Below, in pieces: positions 40,113 through 49,660 of a DNA stretch of 50,434 nucleotides. The DNA is taken from IMG/VR virus record IMGVR_UViG_3300047317_000401, positions 1 to 50,434 of that record; one strand, 5' to 3'. Position numbers and translations under genes: made by a program. The DNA comes from a virus. The notes under the pieces were generated by a model. That model was given only the letters and a program-made list of their open reading frames with translations. It did not search any database and had not been told where the DNA came from. Numbering within the stretch: position 1 is the stretch's first letter; each line of letters opens with the position of its first letter.

Positions 40113-41579
40113 TCACGCCAACACCATGACGCGGTTCTGCGGCGTGGCGCCGCTGATCGTGGCGACCGAGGCCCATTGCTCAAGCAATATCTGGGTGGCC
40201 ACGACCTGGGGATTGACGGTGCTGACCGCCGCCCATTGCTCGACCATGATTTGCGTGACCTGGGCTTGCGGGTTGGTCCGATACCATTCCTCAAGCGCGA
40301 CCTGGGTGGCGAGCGCGTTGGTGGGGATCGACGCGCCCGCGCCAGCGGTTAATGTGATCGCGGAAAGACCGCCCTGCGATCCAACGCCAGTGAAGCCCAC
40401 CGTCGCGCCAGACTGCGCCGATGTGTAAGTCCATCGGCCCAGGGCGAAGTAAGCGAACAAACCGTTGCTCGCGACTGTGTTTAAATCGCGCGTGCCCGTG
40501 CCAACAGCGGTGGCGGGGCCGGTGTTGTAGTTCGATCCTATAAGCACAAGACACGTATCGTTGGCGTTGGTGGTCGTTATCGTTCCGGTGATGGTCGCGC
40601 CAAAGGAGCCAAAGCTGGAGAGCACATTGGGATCAACCGGACTGACCGAACTGGCTCCGGTCAGTGTCTCGTAACCCGTCGATGCGGCGTCAATTGTCTG
40701 GCTTGATGTGATGGTGACGGTCTGGGCGGTTAACGCCGATGTGGCGTAAGCCCAGAACAGTTGCGTGGCCATGCGGAAGCCGACATTGCCCACACCAGAA
40801 CCGGGAGGCGCGGCGTTCCACGTCAGTCCCGCGCCCGCGATGGACAGCGTGGGATTTGTCGTGGTCGATGTGCTTCCGATGACCGCGCCAACGACGACAA
40901 CGCTATTGGCTGCGCTGGTCACGGCTATCGTGGTGGTCGTGCCGCTGATCGATGTGTTGGTGTTGCTCTGGTCTTTCGCAGGCGGTGTCGGCGCTCCGGT
41001 AAAGCCCGACGTGAACCCGCTGGGCACGGTGCCGGTGAACGCGGTGTCGCCGAAGTTGGCGGTGACCACTTCTCCCGACTGACCCAGCGTGATGGCGGGA
41101 TAAACCGGCAACGCGACACCGAAGTTAGGTGTCGCGATCCCACCGACACCAGTCGCTGGATTGTTGGCGACGTTGCCGTTCCAGTTACCCGCCGCGCCAA
41201 CCCGCGCCCATATGCGCTTCGCATCGATGTCAACGGCGAAACAGATAACGGTGCCGCTGGTTATGGTGCCGAAACTGACACCCGACGAACCGCCGTCAAT
41301 CCATAGCGATCCGGCCCTGATTATACCTACCGTCCCCGCGACGGCTCCGTTACCAAGACCTGACGCGGCACTGACATTCCACCAGCCGTTCGCCAGACCG
41401 ACAGTGCTGTTGATCCCGGCGAACGTGGTGCAAGTATATTCAAAATAGAACTTGCCGGTGATCTGTCGATCAGCGGTTCGCACACCCGCGTTCGCACCGG
41501 ATGCCGTGGCGGTGAGATTGCCACCCGACAGCGTGATTGCCGCCGCCTTGTCGGTCGAGGACCATGAGGTATTCGCCAT
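40113..41579 (-). CDS. Tail fibre/receptor-binding protein with SPRY-like domain, 488 aa
   Basis: ATG 41579 overlaps the previous stop by one base; the longer frame to 41609 is not needed. The N-terminal 200 residues (ITLSGGNLTATASGANAGV, ICFAVDIDAKRIWARVGAAG, VPSGFTSGF) form an SPRY/lectin-like module also found in the previous gene, so the two genes share a duplicated domain. The C-terminus has three copies of a TQ-x(3)-EEW/EQW motif (TQVALEEW, TQIMVEQW, TQILLEQW), which may form a trimerising or host-contact tip. This DNA is lower in G+C than average, as is usual for receptor-binding genes. Confidence 0.75.
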   Translation of the reverse strand: MANTSWSSTDKAAAITLSGGNLTATASGANAGVRTADRQITGKFYFEYTCTTFAGINSTVGLANGWWNVSAASGLGNGAVAGTVGIIRAGSLWIDGGSSGVSFGTITSGTVICFAVDIDAKRIWARVGAAGNWNGNVANNPATGVGGIATPNFGVALPVYPAITLGQSGEVVTANFGDTAFTGTVPSGFTSGFTGAPTPPAKDQSNTNTSISGTTTTIAVTSAANSVVVVGAVIGSTSTTTNPTLSIAGAGLTWNAAPPGSGVGNVGFRMATQLFWAYATSALTAQTVTITSSQTIDAASTGYETLTGASSVSPVDPNVLSSFGSFGATITGTITTTNANDTCLVLIGSNYNTGPATAVGTGTRDLNTVASNGLFAYFALGRWTYTSAQSGATVGFTGVGSQGGLSAITLTAGAGASIPTNALATQVALEEWYRTNPQAQVTQIMVEQWAAVSTVNPQVVATQILLEQWASVATISGATPQNRVMVLA

Positions 41580-43657
41580 CAGCTTGTCACCACTGGCCCG
41601 ATGACGCAATTATTCACGCCAACGGGTGTCCACGCCGCGCCGGTCGCGGGATCGTTAAGATCAGTACGATACGCCCATTGCCAACCGCTCGTTGTCAGCG
41701 TTAGCGGCGGCGTGCTTTGCACAGTGGTGCCGGTGGTCGTAACACCGAACCCGGAGGTAAAGCCTGACGGCACCGCTCCCACGAACGCCGACGCGCCGAA
41801 GTTAGCTATAACCGCGTCGCCAACTCCATTTTCAGAAAAGTATGGGTAGGCGGCGGTCCCGCCACCAATCGCGCCCGTGGAATAACCGCCCGTGCCGGTC
41901 GTGGGGTTCGCCGTGCCCGACCCGTTCCACTGACCCGCCGCGCCATATCTGATCCAGATCAATTTGGCTGTGAGATCGACCGCGAAACAAATTACGGTCC
42001 CGCTGTTACTGGCACCTAGCGTAGTAAGCGCGCTGTTATCCACATAGAGAAGACCGGATCGCGTGATGCCTGAAACACCAGTTTGACTATAACTATTGGC
42101 GAAAACAGCAGCGGCGGTGGCGAGGCCCACGAACGAAGCCGAGTTCAGAAAAGTCGTCGCGGTTATTTCCCAGTAAAACTTGCCGCCGCTTTGACCTCCG
42201 TTCGCGCGCACCGCCGATGTGCCCGAAGCTGTCGCGGTGAGGTTGCCGTTCGACAATGTGATGGCTGCGTCTTTGTCAACCGGGTTCCACGTCATCGGCG
42301 TGAACAAAACGGCGTTGCCGCTCCGCAGTTGCACCGCCGCCGTGCGCGATCCCGCGTCGGACTTCTGCATGTAACCGCGCGTCGTCACCGCTATGATCGA
42401 TGCCGGTGTCGAGGCGATGGATGCGATACCGTAGAAATCCGCGTCGCCGGGCGTGCTGTCGTAGACGTAGCTGGTGGTGGTGTCCTGCTGAGGTTCGTTG
42501 ACGAAGAGAAAGTTAACCGCCGGGGAAGTGGCGATGCCCACGATGAGCGGATTTTGCCCACTGCCGGTAATGGCGGGATTGTTGGTGGGAAACGTCGCAT
42601 AGGTGTCGCCGTTTCTATATAGACCAGTCGTATACGCGGTGTTTGAATTGTAATTGCCCCCGGAAGCGTCCGGGCATATCGCGATGAAATACGGAGTTCC
42701 AGCAGTTATCGAAACTGGCGTGCCAAAAGTAAGTATCGCTGTTCCGGCACCCGGCGCGCTGATCGGTGTGGCCGAACCCAAAGAGGTAGCAGGCAAGCCG
42801 GAACTGCTCGAATAAATAGCACATTTGATGTTGGCCGTCGTGGCGGAGAATATCGCGAGCGAAACACCAGTGATGGTGCCGGTCACCGGGCCGACGAATG
42901 GCGTATAGCGCGTTTGATTGGATGAAATGGTCATGGAGAGTGATGGTAACGAAGGAATTAAAGGGGCACTCGTCGGCGTCCGCGCGAACTGCGTGCTCAC
43001 ATCGCTCGCGGGCATTCTGGTATAGCAACGAATATCGCCCATCCACGCGACGGACGAGGCGTCGGAGCGCCAGAACAGGTCGTCGAACTGGTGAGACGAT
43101 ACAATGCTCGCACCCATGCCGAACTGAAGCCTGTTCGCATAGTTGTTCGTCGTGCCACCGCGCGTATTCAACGAGCCGAGAGTAAAGTCATTGCTGGTGT
43201 TACCGTTCTTGCGGACAGTGAAGCTGCCAGTGGTGTTGTTGACCACAACCTCAAACTCGTAGGCATACCACGTATTTATAACCGGAAATGCTCCGGTGTA
43301 GGTTGCCAACACCGTCCCGGCCGGCCCACCAGAAGCCAGCAGGATCGCGCCGTCAGACCTGAACACAATCGAGCATTGCGCCGTGGCCCCGTCGAGCAGT
43401 TGCAGATAACCGCCGAGCGTGGAACCTGTAATCGCCGAGATCTGGCGGAACGCGACAACGAGATGATGCACAGCATCGTTCTGGCCGCTGCTTTTAACAA
43501 GGTTGGAGTTACTGACGGCTAAGTTGACGGCCTGACTGCCAGCGAACCTACCTGCCACGAACGTCCAGGTCATACCGGCACTGCTGTCCCAATATCCATT
43601 CGCGGCATCGGCTGCCGCCGCGTAGCAATCGAACCCGTCTCCAAAAACGAAACTCAT
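41579..43657 (-). CDS. Tail fibre/receptor-binding protein with LamG-like and SPRY-like domains, 692 aa
   Basis: It starts at ATG 43657, overlapping the upstream stop by one base (TAATG). The N-terminal 200 residues resemble a concanavalin-like lectin: VSNSNLVKSSGQNDAVHHLV, TYTGAFPVINTWYAYEFEV, VRKNGNTSNDF. The middle has LamG/CBM-like strands. The SPRY-like module (about 490-670) parallels the next gene, with ICFAVDLTAKLIWIRYGAAG and VPSGFTSGFG. This suggests receptor or glycan binding at the tail tip. Low G+C relative to neighbours fits exchange among phages. Confidence 0.78.
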   Translation of the reverse strand: MSFVFGDGFDCYAAAADAANGYWDSSAGMTWTFVAGRFAGSQAVNLAVSNSNLVKSSGQNDAVHHLVVAFRQISAITGSTLGGYLQLLDGATAQCSIVFRSDGAILLASGGPAGTVLATYTGAFPVINTWYAYEFEVVVNNTTGSFTVRKNGNTSNDFTLGSLNTRGGTTNNYANRLQFGMGASIVSSHQFDDLFWRSDASSVAWMGDIRCYTRMPASDVSTQFARTPTSAPLIPSLPSLSMTISSNQTRYTPFVGPVTGTITGVSLAIFSATTANIKCAIYSSSSGLPATSLGSATPISAPGAGTAILTFGTPVSITAGTPYFIAICPDASGGNYNSNTAYTTGLYRNGDTYATFPTNNPAITGSGQNPLIVGIATSPAVNFLFVNEPQQDTTTSYVYDSTPGDADFYGIASIASTPASIIAVTTRGYMQKSDAGSRTAAVQLRSGNAVLFTPMTWNPVDKDAAITLSNGNLTATASGTSAVRANGGQSGGKFYWEITATTFLNSASFVGLATAAAVFANSYSQTGVSGITRSGLLYVDNSALTTLGASNSGTVICFAVDLTAKLIWIRYGAAGQWNGSGTANPTTGTGGYSTGAIGGGTAAYPYFSENGVGDAVIANFGASAFVGAVPSGFTSGFGVTTTGTTVQSTPPLTLTTSGWQWAYRTDLNDPATGAAWTPVGVNNCVIGPVVTS

Positions 43658-44778
43658 TACACCCTCGACGCTAAAATGGTGATACCCAGGTCGCTCAAAG
43701 TAGCGTCCTGGGTCGGCGCCAAAACCTGCAAAACGTCGCCCACGGCCAGCGATCCGCCCGCCCCGCTCAGCGTGGCCGACGTGTTCGACGCCGACGTGAT
43801 CGTCACCGAACCGATCGAGGTCGTGGTCCCGCCGCTGATCTTGTTGACGACGAACGCGGCTGACGCCGTGGCCTTGGTCGAGTCGTAGACGACGGTCCCG
43901 GCGAGACCGGAGGGGATCGTGACGGCCATGGCCATGGGGGCGTTAGCCACGGCACCCGTGCTGGGTTTTCCCGCGAAGCCGAACACGATGGGAATTTGCT
44001 GCACTTCAGTCGGAAGCTGCGCGTAGGTGACGGCGCCGCTCATGGCGGAAAGCACGGGCAACCGCGCCACGCTGAGCGTGCCGGTACTGATATTGCCGGC
44101 GTTCGTCGCGTCAATCGTGGCGCTGGGGGCGAAACTCACGCCATTGGTCTTCAGCGCGGTCGGGTTCGGATAGGTCCCGCCCAGATCGCCGCCCGCCGCG
44201 CCGGATGGCGCCGCGCCCGCGACAGTCAGGGTGCCGCCGGTCAGGGTCAGGCCCGAAAGCCCGGTCACCGCGCCGGCATTCCATTGCACGGCGAGGGTTC
44301 CACTCGCGGTAATCGGTCCCCCCGATATACCGGGACCAGTGGTCGCCACCGAGGTCACGGTCCCGGCGCCGGGGGCGGTCCCGCTGCTCGCGAGCGTCAG
44401 CCTCCCGGTGGCATCCACCGTGATACTGGCGTGGGTGTAGCTACCCGCCGTCACGCCGGAAGCGGGCAATCGGGTAGCCGAAAGCGTGCCGCTGCCTATA
44501 TTACTGGCATTGGTGGCGTCAGTGGTGGCGGACGCGGCGAAGCTGATGCCGTTGGTCTTCAGCGCGGTCGGATTTGGGTAGGTTCCGCCCAGATCGCCGC
44601 CCGCCGCGCCAGTCGGGGCGCCCCCGCCGCCGCCCGTGACTGACGTATCCAGGACCAGTTGCAGTCCGGTCGGGTTCACCGTGACGGGAACACCGGCCCA
44701 TATCTTGCCGGGCGCGACGGACGTGTCCCAGTAAAATTGCTGCGGCAACAGCGAGTTATTGGCTGGCGCGGTACTCAT
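43657..44778 (-). CDS. Tail fibre protein with duplicated [11 protein letters not shown] repeats, 373 aa
   Basis: The start overlaps the previous stop (ATGA). Two copies of a module ([18 protein letters not shown]... then [12 protein letters not shown] or [12 protein letters not shown]) lie at about residues 58-112 and 190-245, separated by a Gly/Thr/Ala-rich region. The GDLxGTYPNPT motif is a widespread tail-fibre shaft repeat. The C-terminal 110 residues are a globular beta domain ([17 protein letters not shown]). The two copies are similar enough to suggest internal duplication. Confidence 0.8.
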   Translation of the reverse strand: MSTAPANNSLLPQQFYWDTSVAPGKIWAGVPVTVNPTGLQLVLDTSVTGGGGGAPTGAAGGDLGGTYPNPTALKTNGISFAASATTDATNASNIGSGTLSATRLPASGVTAGSYTHASITVDATGRLTLASSGTAPGAGTVTSVATTGPGISGGPITASGTLAVQWNAGAVTGLSGLTLTGGTLTVAGAAPSGAAGGDLGGTYPNPTALKTNGVSFAPSATIDATNAGNISTGTLSVARLPVLSAMSGAVTYAQLPTEVQQIPIVFGFAGKPSTGAVANAPMAMAVTIPSGLAGTVVYDSTKATASAAFVVNKISGGTTTSIGSVTITSASNTSATLSGAGGSLAVGDVLQVLAPTQDATLSDLGITILASRV

Positions 44779-46796
44779 GTGAACCTCCCGGCCTCGTCAC
44801 GCGGGTGATCCGTCTCGTGCCATCCGGGCGGTGGCGTCATTATCGCGTCGATCCGCGCGTTCAGCGCCTTCACCGCGTTCACCAAGGCGGCGATGATGGT
44901 GTCGGTCGTGATCCCCAGGATCGGGTCGTCACTGGCGAGCGACCCGGGGCCGTCTTTCGCCGCCGTGCCCACCGCGATCACGGCTTCCGGCAGGACCGAC
45001 GCCAGTTGCTGGGCCGAGAAGCCGATTTCCTCCCGTTCCCGGTCCTTTCGCCGGAACCGGATCGGCTCGATCTCCAGGACCGCCGCGAGCCCCACGGTGG
45101 CGGGCTCGATATGGGTCTTGATCCGTTCGTCGGATGTGTTGACGTAATCGCCGTCGCCATACCAAGGGCCAAGCCAGTTGACGGCGCGATAGTATGGCGG
45201 CCCCGTCGTTACAACCTCGAACGTGATGAAACTCCCGACACTGAAAGCGTTCCAGGTCAGGGCGCCGGTCGCGTTCTCCCAGGTCCACAGCCAGTCATCG
45301 CTGAAAGCGAACGCCCGCGACGTGGTACTCGTCTCGTACATCTGCATGTGGCCGTCACCGACCTGGACAGCACTCGTGGCTTTCAAGGTCGCGGCGTTCA
45401 GCGCCCCGGTGACATCGGCGTTACCGTTGACGGTGAGCCCGGTCGCCGTGAGCGAACCGGTCATGCTCAGCGAACCGGTGACACTCAGGGACCCGGTGAC
45501 GATACCGGTGCCGGTGAAATGGAAGCTGTTAGCCGTCAACAGGCCGGTGGCGGTCAAAGCGCCGCCAACCGCCAGATTTCCCGTGACCGTGCCCCCGGCG
45601 GTCGCCAGATATGGCCCGCCAAGCGGTTGATGGTTATCAACGTACTGGCGTGTCGCCGCGCCCAAAGCGGTCCCGGGGTCCGCCGCCAGAACCAGGGGTC
45701 CTGTCAGGGTTCCCCCGGCATATGTCAGGTATTTCCCGTCAGCATACTGCCGGGTGACGGGCTGCAAGGGTCCCGCCGGGTCCGCCGCCAGGGTGATGGG
45801 ACCGGTCATCGTACCGCCGGTCAGCGCGAGGTAATACCCGCCATCGGTGGCGATACCCTCGACCTGGATCTGCACCACGTCCCCCGCCGCGCGGGGTTTG
45901 ACGAAGGTCACCGTATTGGCGGTCCCGGCGTAATCGTCCACCAAGGTCCGCAGCAATCCGTTGGCGAAAACCCGTAGCGTCTCCTGCGGTCCCGGATGGT
46001 AGGTCAGCAGCTTGCCGTCACGGTCCGCCCCGGTGAAAACCGTCTGCCCGGCGGCGGCGATGTACGTATAATAATAGACGATGGCCCGGGGCGGTCCCGC
46101 CGCGATGCTGGCCTCAAGCCCGGATACCAGTTCCGCCGCCTGATTGGCCCACCAGCGCGCGGACCAGTGATCGCCGGTAACCCCCTGAACAGCCAGGATG
46201 TTTGGGGGTATGGTCCACGGCATGTACTCGGCCCAGGCCATGCCCACGTCGGCATACGCCTGGGCGACGGCTTCGCTGCCGTCAGCGTGGTTGGCCGAGT
46301 TGATGGCGCTCGACGCGCTGGCCGAGGCGGCGTTCGCGCTGCCCTGAGCCGAAGTCGCCGCGCCCTGGGCCGTCGTGGCCGATGTCTGGGCGTTCGTCGC
46401 GGACTGCCCGGCGGCGGTTGAACTGCCTGACGCCAGAGACGAGTAAGTCAGCGCGGCATTGGCCGAGTTAAGCGCCTGGGTAGCATAACTTCCGGCCTGA
46501 TCTACCAGGGGTTGCACCTGATCGACGGCATCGTTGGCGATAAAGTCGAACAGTCCCGGCACAAGCTGGGGTTCTCCGACTATCCCGGTACGAAGCGTGC
46601 CATCCGTGTTGAGCGAAGTCCCAACCCAATCAAGGGTTTGGCTCTGTGTGGCGTTGCCCCGGTCAAACTCGGCGTCGAGCCTGTCACCGGGGGGCGGGGC
46701 GGTCGGGTTGGCTACCTGCCAATCGGTGAACGAGTACGCCCGTACGGGGGGTACCGGTTCAGGCGCCACGAGTTTGCCGGGCACGGAGTCGGGCAT
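44775..46796 (-). CDS. Tail fibre with intramolecular chaperone (peptidase S74) domain, 673 aa
   Basis: I chose ATG 46796 with GGGGAAAG upstream; the ORF could reach 46856 but has no ribosome site there. The N-terminus has a tail-attachment segment ([20 protein letters not shown]), followed by a long Ala/Ser/Thr heptad-like shaft (about 120-200) and a repeated beta-helix ([42 protein letters not shown]). The C-terminal 130 residues are an S74-type chaperone: [37 protein letters not shown]. This domain trimerises and then often cuts itself off. It is the first gene of the late fibre block. Confidence 0.88.
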   Translation of the reverse strand: MPDSVPGKLVAPEPVPPVRAYSFTDWQVANPTAPPPGDRLDAEFDRGNATQSQTLDWVGTSLNTDGTLRTGIVGEPQLVPGLFDFIANDAVDQVQPLVDQAGSYATQALNSANAALTYSSLASGSSTAAGQSATNAQTSATTAQGAATSAQGSANAASASASSAINSANHADGSEAVAQAYADVGMAWAEYMPWTIPPNILAVQGVTGDHWSARWWANQAAELVSGLEASIAAGPPRAIVYYYTYIAAAGQTVFTGADRDGKLLTYHPGPQETLRVFANGLLRTLVDDYAGTANTVTFVKPRAAGDVVQIQVEGIATDGGYYLALTGGTMTGPITLAADPAGPLQPVTRQYADGKYLTYAGGTLTGPLVLAADPGTALGAATRQYVDNHQPLGGPYLATAGGTVTGNLAVGGALTATGLLTANSFHFTGTGIVTGSLSVTGSLSMTGSLTATGLTVNGNADVTGALNAATLKATSAVQVGDGHMQMYETSTTSRAFAFSDDWLWTWENATGALTWNAFSVGSFITFEVVTTGPPYYRAVNWLGPWYGDGDYVNTSDERIKTHIEPATVGLAAVLEIEPIRFRRKDREREEIGFSAQQLASVLPEAVIAVGTAAKDGPGSLASDDPILGITTDTIIAALVNAVKALNARIDAIMTPPPGWHETDHPRDEAGRFT

Positions 46797-46955
46797 ACGC
46801 TGCTTTCCCCGAGTTGGGTGCGTGTTTCGCCTGTAGGCGCTTTGTTTGCCCAACACCAGCCCTCATGCGAAGGGCGCTCAACGCGAGGTTGAGAGCACGC
46901 CCGGTGTGCTCGCGTATTCCGATTAGCCCACGGCACCCCAAAATCGTTGACCCAG

Positions 46956-47099
46956 CAGCACGAAAGTCTGCGCAAAGTCGCAACGAAAGTCCCAGCGATT
47001 TCAACTAGATGTGCCAAGCACCAGAAGCAGCGGGCGCCCAAAGGCGCTCACAGCGCGGACTGTTGCGTTTGCAGCATGAAAGTCTGAGCAATGTCAAAG
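46956..47099. repeat. Repeat array built on ACGAAAGTC
   Basis: CAGCACGAAAGTCTGCGCAA (46956-46975, continuing AGTC to 46979) recurs with 3 changes in 24 at 47072-47095. The short element (A)CGAAAGTC or GCAAAGTC occurs at 46960-46968, 46972-46979 and 46983-46991, and ATGAAAGTC at 47076-47084. Spacing of about 11-12 bp within the first cluster puts copies on one face of the helix, as expected for cooperative protein binding. Confidence 0.6.
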
Positions 47100-47142
47100 A
47101 GGTAGCCAAACCAGTGAGAGGAAAATGCGATCCGGGCGCGCA

Positions 47143-47168
47143 CCCCCCGGGGGGCGGACGCCCCGGGG
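47143..47168 (-). terminator. Very G+C-rich dyad after the small-terminase genes
   Basis: CCCCCCGGGGGG (47143-47154) is palindromic and its G-run can instead pair with CCCC at 47161-47164, giving alternative stems. It lies on the - strand about 100 nt after the stop at 47275. A T-run is missing, so this is at best a pause or processing signal. Confidence 0.35.
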
Positions 47169-47274
47169 CCGAGGGCACGCGGGACCGCGCCACGGTTCGG
47201 CATGAACTGGGACGGTCCCATACATATCAAGGGGTTACGTGTCCTGAGTGCTGAAATATCGGCACTGTTACGCC

Positions 47275-47568
47275 TTACGCCACCCGGGACCGCAGCCGGG
47301 ACAGTTCGGAGACCAGTTCCTCGCGTGTCAGTTCATCGATGGGCGTCTCGCCGGTCCTGTCCGGCTTGGCTTGATGCCTGCCGAGTAAGCCCTTGATTTC
47401 GGCCAATGTTCTGGCCGCCGATGCCCTGGCCTGCGCTCCTGCGCTGGGGTCCTGGATCAGGCCGATCAAGGCGGCTTCCACGGACACAGTATGTCCCGGG
47501 ACACTGTCCACGCGCGGGACAACGGTTGTCCCGTTGGTCCCGCGTTGTCCTGTCCCGCGCCGCTTCAT
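47275..47568 (-). CDS. Candidate small terminase subunit, 97 aa
   Basis: ATG 47568 overlaps the upstream stop (ATGA). After a basic start (MKRRGTGQRG) the core EAALIGLIQDPSAGAQARAS leading into AARTLAEIKGLLGRHQ and the ending LTREELVSELSRLR resemble the short helical phage proteins that lie next to terminase genes and are often called small terminase or its DNA-recognition part. It is 9 kb from terL in the map, with the fibres between, which is unusual. The call is from pattern, not from a firm family match. Confidence 0.55.
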   Translation of the reverse strand: MKRRGTGQRGTNGTTVVPRVDSVPGHTVSVEAALIGLIQDPSAGAQARASAARTLAEIKGLLGRHQAKPDRTGETPIDELTREELVSELSRLRSRVA

Positions 47569-47972
47569 GTCCCGCGCGCCGCGCGCCATGCCTTCGCCCA
47601 CGCCAGAGGCTCACTGTCCCGGTAATCCCATGCCAGGACCAGCGCCAGCGCCAATGGTTCGCGCGCGTCCCGTGGCAGGCTCGCCATGTCCCGCCATCGC
47701 GCGGTCCCGGTCAGGTCAGCCGGTATCAGGCCGCGCCTGTCCATGCCTTCCAGAACACGCCCCGCGACACGTCCCGGCTTGTCCCGTTGCCGCCTGCCAC
47801 TGTGAGGCCAGCATGTGGCGAGACCCCGCACCGCGACCCGCCGGCATCGCACGCACTGGCGAAGCAAGGGACTGCCGAAAGGCGTCCGATACCTAAGCAG
47901 CGCCACGATGCTGGCCGGGTTGCCCTGCCAGCCCCCGCCCCGGGACCGTGGCGCCGTGTTTGGTTCACTCAT
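47565..47972 (-). CDS. Small zinc-binding protein (HGGxR-like), 135 aa
   Basis: I chose ATG 47972, just inside the divergent gap; the longer frame to 48194 overlaps the + strand ATPase. A CVRCRRVAVRGLATCWPHSG segment (Cys-x2-Cys ... Cys-x2-His-Ser-Gly) recalls the C-x-HGG zinc motif of small phage proteins near terminases. The C-terminal half is helical (DAREPLALALVLAWDYRDS) and may bind a partner. It is coupled to the candidate small terminase. Confidence 0.6.
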   Translation of the reverse strand: MSEPNTAPRSRGGGWQGNPASIVALLRYRTPFGSPLLRQCVRCRRVAVRGLATCWPHSGRRQRDKPGRVAGRVLEGMDRRGLIPADLTGTARWRDMASLPRDAREPLALALVLAWDYRDSEPLAWAKAWRAARGT

Positions 47973-48123
47973 GGGCCGATGATGCCGGGACCGAAGAAAA
48001 ACACAAGCGGGACCCTGTTTGTTGTTGTGTTTCGCTTGCGTGGCGCTATTTAGGGCGTTGCCTTGCCTTGACTGTCCTGCACCCCACGAAACACCCCTAA
48101 CTACTGGAAAGCACGAACACCCC
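47973..48123. promoter_or_regulatory. Divergent promoter gap before the AAA+/vWA operon
   Basis: 151 bp between the - strand zinc-protein gene and the + strand ATPase. It is A/T-richer in places (GAAAAACACAAG, TTTGTTGTTGTG) and has TTGACT at about 48068 on the + strand, but no clear -10. Promoters for both directions are expected here; I cannot fix them by eye. Confidence 0.4.
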
Positions 48124-49656
48124 ATGTCTAACGCTACACCTAGCGCCGTTTGGCGCAGCGCCATGCGCGCCGCTTTGCGCGACCGGCTCGCCAATGCCGC
48201 GCCCGATGATATCGACGCTCAGGCCGCGCGCCTGAACCTCAATGGCCGGCTTATCAATAACCTCACGAAAGCCGATTTGCGCGGCTTGCTGCGGATCGTG
48301 GGGATTGATCCGATGATGCTGCACCCCTCGCATGTCCCGGGAGCCGCGCCGATGCCTGACACCGACTCGGACGATACCGACACGGACGACGCCCGGGACC
48401 TCATGACGCCGCCCGACGCCGGCGCCGTGCCTGCCAGTGATGATGATGACGCCGCTGCGATTGAAGCGACGGTCCAGGCCGTTCGCGCCGATATCATGAC
48501 CGGCGGCTTTACCGCCCTTGACCAGAGGCTCCGGGACCTCGTCATAGCCGCGCGCAAGCCGGCTGTGGTCAAAGTGGTCACGAAGACTGTCACCGTTGAA
48601 GTTGAACGCGACCAGGACACGACGACGCCGCGCGCCGCGCCAACGGATCAGACTGTCACATGGAGGCGTGCCTTTGGTGTGCGTGGCGCTCTTGGGTCTG
48701 AGACCGCGACGGTATGGGACGGCGCGCATCCCGATACACCGTGCGTCAATGATCGTTACGTCTGGCCGGCTGAAACCGCCATCGCGCTGACAGAGATCCG
48801 GCGCGGTCATAACGTCATGCTGTTTGGTCCCAAAGGCACGGGCAAGACGGAGTTCGCGCAACAAATCGCCGCGCGGCTTGGGCGTCCCTTCGTTTTAATT
48901 TCCTGTGATGCCAGCACAGACGCCGCGACCCTGGTGGGCATGACCGTGCCGGCCCGGGACGGTAAAGGCGTGTCGTTTCAACCGGGACAACTTGTCCGCG
49001 CCATTCAAACCCCTGGCGCGGTGATTTGCATTGACGAACCCTCAATCGCGCGTCCTGGCGCCTTGTTCGCGTTGCAGAATGTGTTGACAGCAAATCGGTC
49101 CCTTTACGTCCAGGAAACGGGACAGAAGATCAAGGTGGCGCCTGGGGTTATCTTTTTCGCCACCGATAACACCAGCGGCATGGGCGGAGGTTCCAGGGTT
49201 GGCTACCATGGCACCCAGGCGTTGAACGCGGCCACGTTGGACCGTTTCGGTGTGCGGATTAAGTTGGGTTGGCACGCGCCGGACGTTGAAGCCGGGATTA
49301 TCGTTTCGTATGTCCCGGGTTGCACGATTGAACTGGCCAACCTTCTGGTGCAAGCCGCGACGACGACACGCGCGGCAGCGGATGCGCAGGTCCTGACCGA
49401 GGGTTTGGGCTTGCGCCGCTTGTTCGCATGGGCAGGACTGCTCGCCGATGGCCATGATCCTGAGATCGCGTTCCGTTGCGCGGTGCAAAATTGCGTTCCC
49501 GATGGCGAACAAGAGGCTTTGCGGCAACAGTGTTTGCTCGCCGTGGACAAGAACACCGTTCGCGCCGCGTTGAACCCCGCCGCGCCGGTCCCGTCATCAT
49601 CACCCGCCGCTTCTGACTTTGACATCGTCCCGTCCACCGATGGCGAAGGGAACTGA
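48124..49656 (+). CDS. CobS/MoxR-family AAA+ ATPase
   Basis: 510 residues from ATG 48124. The N-terminal 80 residues are helical and may dock a partner (LNGRLINNLTKADLRGLLR); 85-115 is acidic. The AAA+ core begins near 215, with Walker A FGPKGTGKTEF (K241), Walker B VICIDEP (D304, E305), sensor-like FFATDNTSG and the arginine region LDRFGVRIKL. The order of core motifs and the vWA-protein gene next to it fit CobS/MoxR ATPases, which form rings that drive metal insertion or remodel protein complexes through a vWA partner. In phages such pairs are often named cobaltochelatase but the target is unknown. Stop and next ATG are 4 nt apart. Confidence 0.88.
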   Translation: MSNATPSAVWRSAMRAALRDRLANAAPDDIDAQAARLNLNGRLINNLTKADLRGLLRIVGIDPMMLHPSHVPGAAPMPDTDSDDTDTDDARDLMTPPDAGAVPASDDDDAAAIEATVQAVRADIMTGGFTALDQRLRDLVIAARKPAVVKVVTKTVTVEVERDQDTTTPRAAPTDQTVTWRRAFGVRGALGSETATVWDGAHPDTPCVNDRYVWPAETAIALTEIRRGHNVMLFGPKGTGKTEFAQQIAARLGRPFVLISCDASTDAATLVGMTVPARDGKGVSFQPGQLVRAIQTPGAVICIDEPSIARPGALFALQNVLTANRSLYVQETGQKIKVAPGVIFFATDNTSGMGGGSRVGYHGTQALNAATLDRFGVRIKLGWHAPDVEAGIIVSYVPGCTIELANLLVQAATTTRAAADAQVLTEGLGLRRLFAWAGLLADGHDPEIAFRCAVQNCVPDGEQEALRQQCLLAVDKNTVRAALNPAAPVPSSSPAASDFDIVPSTDGEGN

Positions 49657-49660
49657 GACC

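Larger units (their letters stand above)
46797..47274. other. Non-coding spacer with repeats and hairpins, upstream of the fibre operon
   Basis: 478 bp without a credible gene. It holds an array of CGAAAGTC/GCAAAGTC repeats (46956-47099), a very G+C-rich palindrome at 47143-47168, GGGACGGTCCC at 47210-47220, CTCAAC/GTTGAG and CGCCTGTAGGCG dyads near 46830-46895, and a - strand TTGACA at 47092-47097. It probably carries the late promoter of the 30-kb - strand block and the terminator of the small-terminase genes. A replication or packaging site is an alternative. Confidence 0.55.

Noticed and set aside
46759-47254. Several 60-110-codon frames on both strands in the 46.8-47.3 kb gap
   Set aside because: They overlap one another, run through repeats and hairpins, and none has a ribosome site or protein-like pattern.
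48124-49656. Naming the ATPase and vWA genes cobS and cobT as cobalamin enzymes
   Set aside because: No other cobalamin gene is present and the vWA partner has an added HExxH domain, so the family resemblance does not prove cobalt chelation.
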